Shown here in pieces: positions 43,301 to 43,529 of a stretch of 43,529 nucleotides of DNA (position 1 is the first letter of the stretch; every line of letters begins with the position of its first letter). The position numbers and the translations under genes are program-made. The stretch is taken from contig CALMIR010000188.1 in assembly GCA_937864265.1 (NCBI GenBank), forward strand, positions 1 through 43,529, given 5' to 3'. The notes beneath the pieces were generated by a model that saw only the letters and a list, made by a program, of their open reading frames with translations, was not told the DNA's origin and searched no databases. This DNA comes from an uncultured Saprospirales bacterium (GTDB lineage: Bacteria; Bacteroidota; Bacteroidia; Chitinophagales; Saprospiraceae).

Positions 43301-43529
43301 ACCGAAGCGGAGTGGGAATACGCAGCCCGGGAAGGCGGTAAAAAAGTGCGCTTTGGCAATGGCAAGGATATAGCCGACCCTGCTGAAATCAATTTTAATG
43401 CGAGTACGGATTACAAAAAGCCATATTCCGTGGTAGGCGAATATCGGAGCAAAACTGTACCCGTGGGCAGCCTAAACAGCCCCAATGCGCTGGGGCTGCA
43501 CGACATGAGCGGCAATGTATGGGAATGGT
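40379..43529 (+). CDS. TIR-like + scaffold + degenerate SGNH + FGE-sulfatase protein (partial, runs off the window)
   Basis: An open frame of 1,050 codons from the ATG at 40379 reaches the window end. Residues about 14-90 resemble the second half of a TIR domain (SQLLLLPIDQRRLED...MVGILLERCAYQSHPILSKIAIITP). Residues 137-785 are a long scaffold that lines up with residues 290-1010 of the caspase-SGNH protein: IWKIDKGRPEG/GWILDMGAMQG, RIQWVEEP/RIQWMESE, LLNPEYNS/FKNPLYNS, FAKGIYL/FAAGLYL, GIGDTW/SEGDSW. The SGNH active site has changed: T558 replaces Ser in GDTW, SPMGE replaces GGGND, and the DxxH motif is only VPHD. From residue 849 an FGE-sulfatase (C-type-lectin-like) domain begins with IPGGSFDMGD, then GYRLPTEAEWEYAAR and ends at LHDMSGNVWEW. 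A binding or effector role in conflict is inferred. Confidence 0.85.
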   Translation, partial: MAIQLEDRNQNHLSDWEASQLLLLPIDQRRLEDPVFNQYIREMYHFARTYNKRMVGILLERCAYQSHPILSKIAIITPDESGLNKRLSQMAKQALSSDYETFPFSWEAVAESLDTLTRIEQKALRPRAQASLFYDTTAQIWKIDKGRPEGLSVWHSPLEVKTETGDTLTVELHQVLDTYALVSHFEGDQSQSYNISIPPAAEEKIKVYIQDHGYHTELIKAVHELMSGYERIQWVEEPRVEGMVLHLEADRAWFAGAVNAFQPFARPIAMTAVDLPVQIATQLHQIIDWEWLLRWETNKTGKQPLDMTLMAKVDSEWQPWGHERIFVWEMEHANDRYDLALELKNTHDKDLYFAVFQMRDDIYINWINLGNQLLPAGETALIPLEMVYLLPHTIPYNWPVSGVNIRVLASEHAIELGAEQVPGIPVLSLPGADSVYITNRTLQIKDKDPRIQFDQLLSISLLNPEYNSTSADPLRAMLEDYNIQYFAKGIYLRTSTLDARYPLREQIEFDADSKTPLPAFYGRIYEPPIDVVLQNMSTYLPAKLRATGKPLLIGIGDTWLNHNESIDLVAQLADDFTTFSIPVQNFAHIRQAVEAIAALEAPDPLQYTFTANNMSNVGFSSSLEETTLPPGEKWLLLSPMGERVFNRSMAELLSGKPLDKENPFAAFSETFFRRMDDLEEEWRSLIGYLQELLPDFRIVIHSYAHFPVERDEGLYSELLATGLSAEQLRELLRFMLDYFEYRLLQELIEQESTALLPIQAEVDYTRWPTSFVPHDAFFKTYADLFKGKVLDGDFGHPSSWLKDKAAIAWAEALSLDQIAAWEQFIQYFPDSPHTEEAKRRRAALTNMLHIPGGSFDMGDVMGDMVSDDETVHRITLSDFYLGDSPVTFAEYDTFCEATEREKPSDYSWGRDQRPVINVSWYDAVEYCNWLSKQHSYTPFYEIDKTRKDPNNSSIYDELKWIVTPNWKANGYRLPTEAEWEYAAREGGKKVRFGNGKDIADPAEINFNASTDYKKPYSVVGEYRSKTVPVGSLNSPNALGLHDMSGNVWEW

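Overview
The window looks like chromosomal DNA from a Bacteroidota bacterium, most likely of the Saprospiraceae/Lewinella type. The grounds are two secreted proteins with C-terminal type IX secretion (Por) tails, a TonB-type outer-membrane barrel with a carboxypeptidase-regulatory N-domain, a PorT-like barrel, LytTR/LytS signalling genes, several start regions with the Bacteroidota -7 box (TAnnTTTG), and almost no Shine-Dalgarno sequences. The genus is inferred from protein flavour and was not tested. No tRNA, rRNA, CRISPR array, IS element or integrase was seen.

Region 1 (1-2.7 kb) holds a secreted GH13 amylase on the minus strand. Region 2 (2.77-13.19 kb, plus strand) is the centrepiece: a predicted regulated-cell-death or conflict locus. 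In order it encodes a caspase-like protease fused to an SGNH hydrolase, a bacterial gasdermin, a CHAT protease fused to a TIR-like segment and a degenerate STAND-type ATPase, a MoxR AAA+ ATPase, a 572-bp gap filled with 105-bp tandem repeats, a vWA protein with a broken MIDAS motif, and a pseudo-caspase whose catalytic Cys is Thr. The simplest model is that the MoxR/vWA and STAND-like modules sense or gate a trigger, a caspase or CHAT protease clips the acidic C-terminal tail of the gasdermin, and the gasdermin perforates the inner membrane. The SGNH domain could be a second effector.

Region 3 (13.3-30.4 kb) is mostly metabolic, envelope and signalling genes: altronate-dehydratase-type UxaA, a secreted esterase, an outer-membrane barrel receptor next to an OmpR-type two-component system that shares 11-bp-spaced upstream repeats with it, and a four-gene run (HExxH membrane/exported protein, FAD monooxygenase, lipoprotein cytochrome c, exported unknown) closed by a strong bidirectional terminator. 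A LytTR regulator with two LytS-like kinases follows, one of them lacking a recognisable ATP-binding domain, then a PorT-like barrel and an ATPase/DUF234 protein.

Region 4 (30.5-40.3 kb) is largely housekeeping: an FG-GAP/T9SS protein, a NadR-type kinase, a DUF3108 protein, an LPG-synthase-like membrane protein, ruvC, a YqgE protein, fabD, folE, a PTPS-type pterin synthase, a TSUP permease and an esterase.

Region 5 (40.38 kb to the edge) is one open frame of more than 1,050 codons. It joins a TIR-like N-terminus to a long scaffold and an FGE-sulfatase domain cut by the window end. By eye, its scaffold aligns nearly end to end with the non-caspase part of the caspase-SGNH protein 35 kb away, but its SGNH triad is degenerate. 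The two genes therefore appear to be paralogous conflict proteins with swapped N-terminal modules. All homology statements come from motif reading; no database search was possible.
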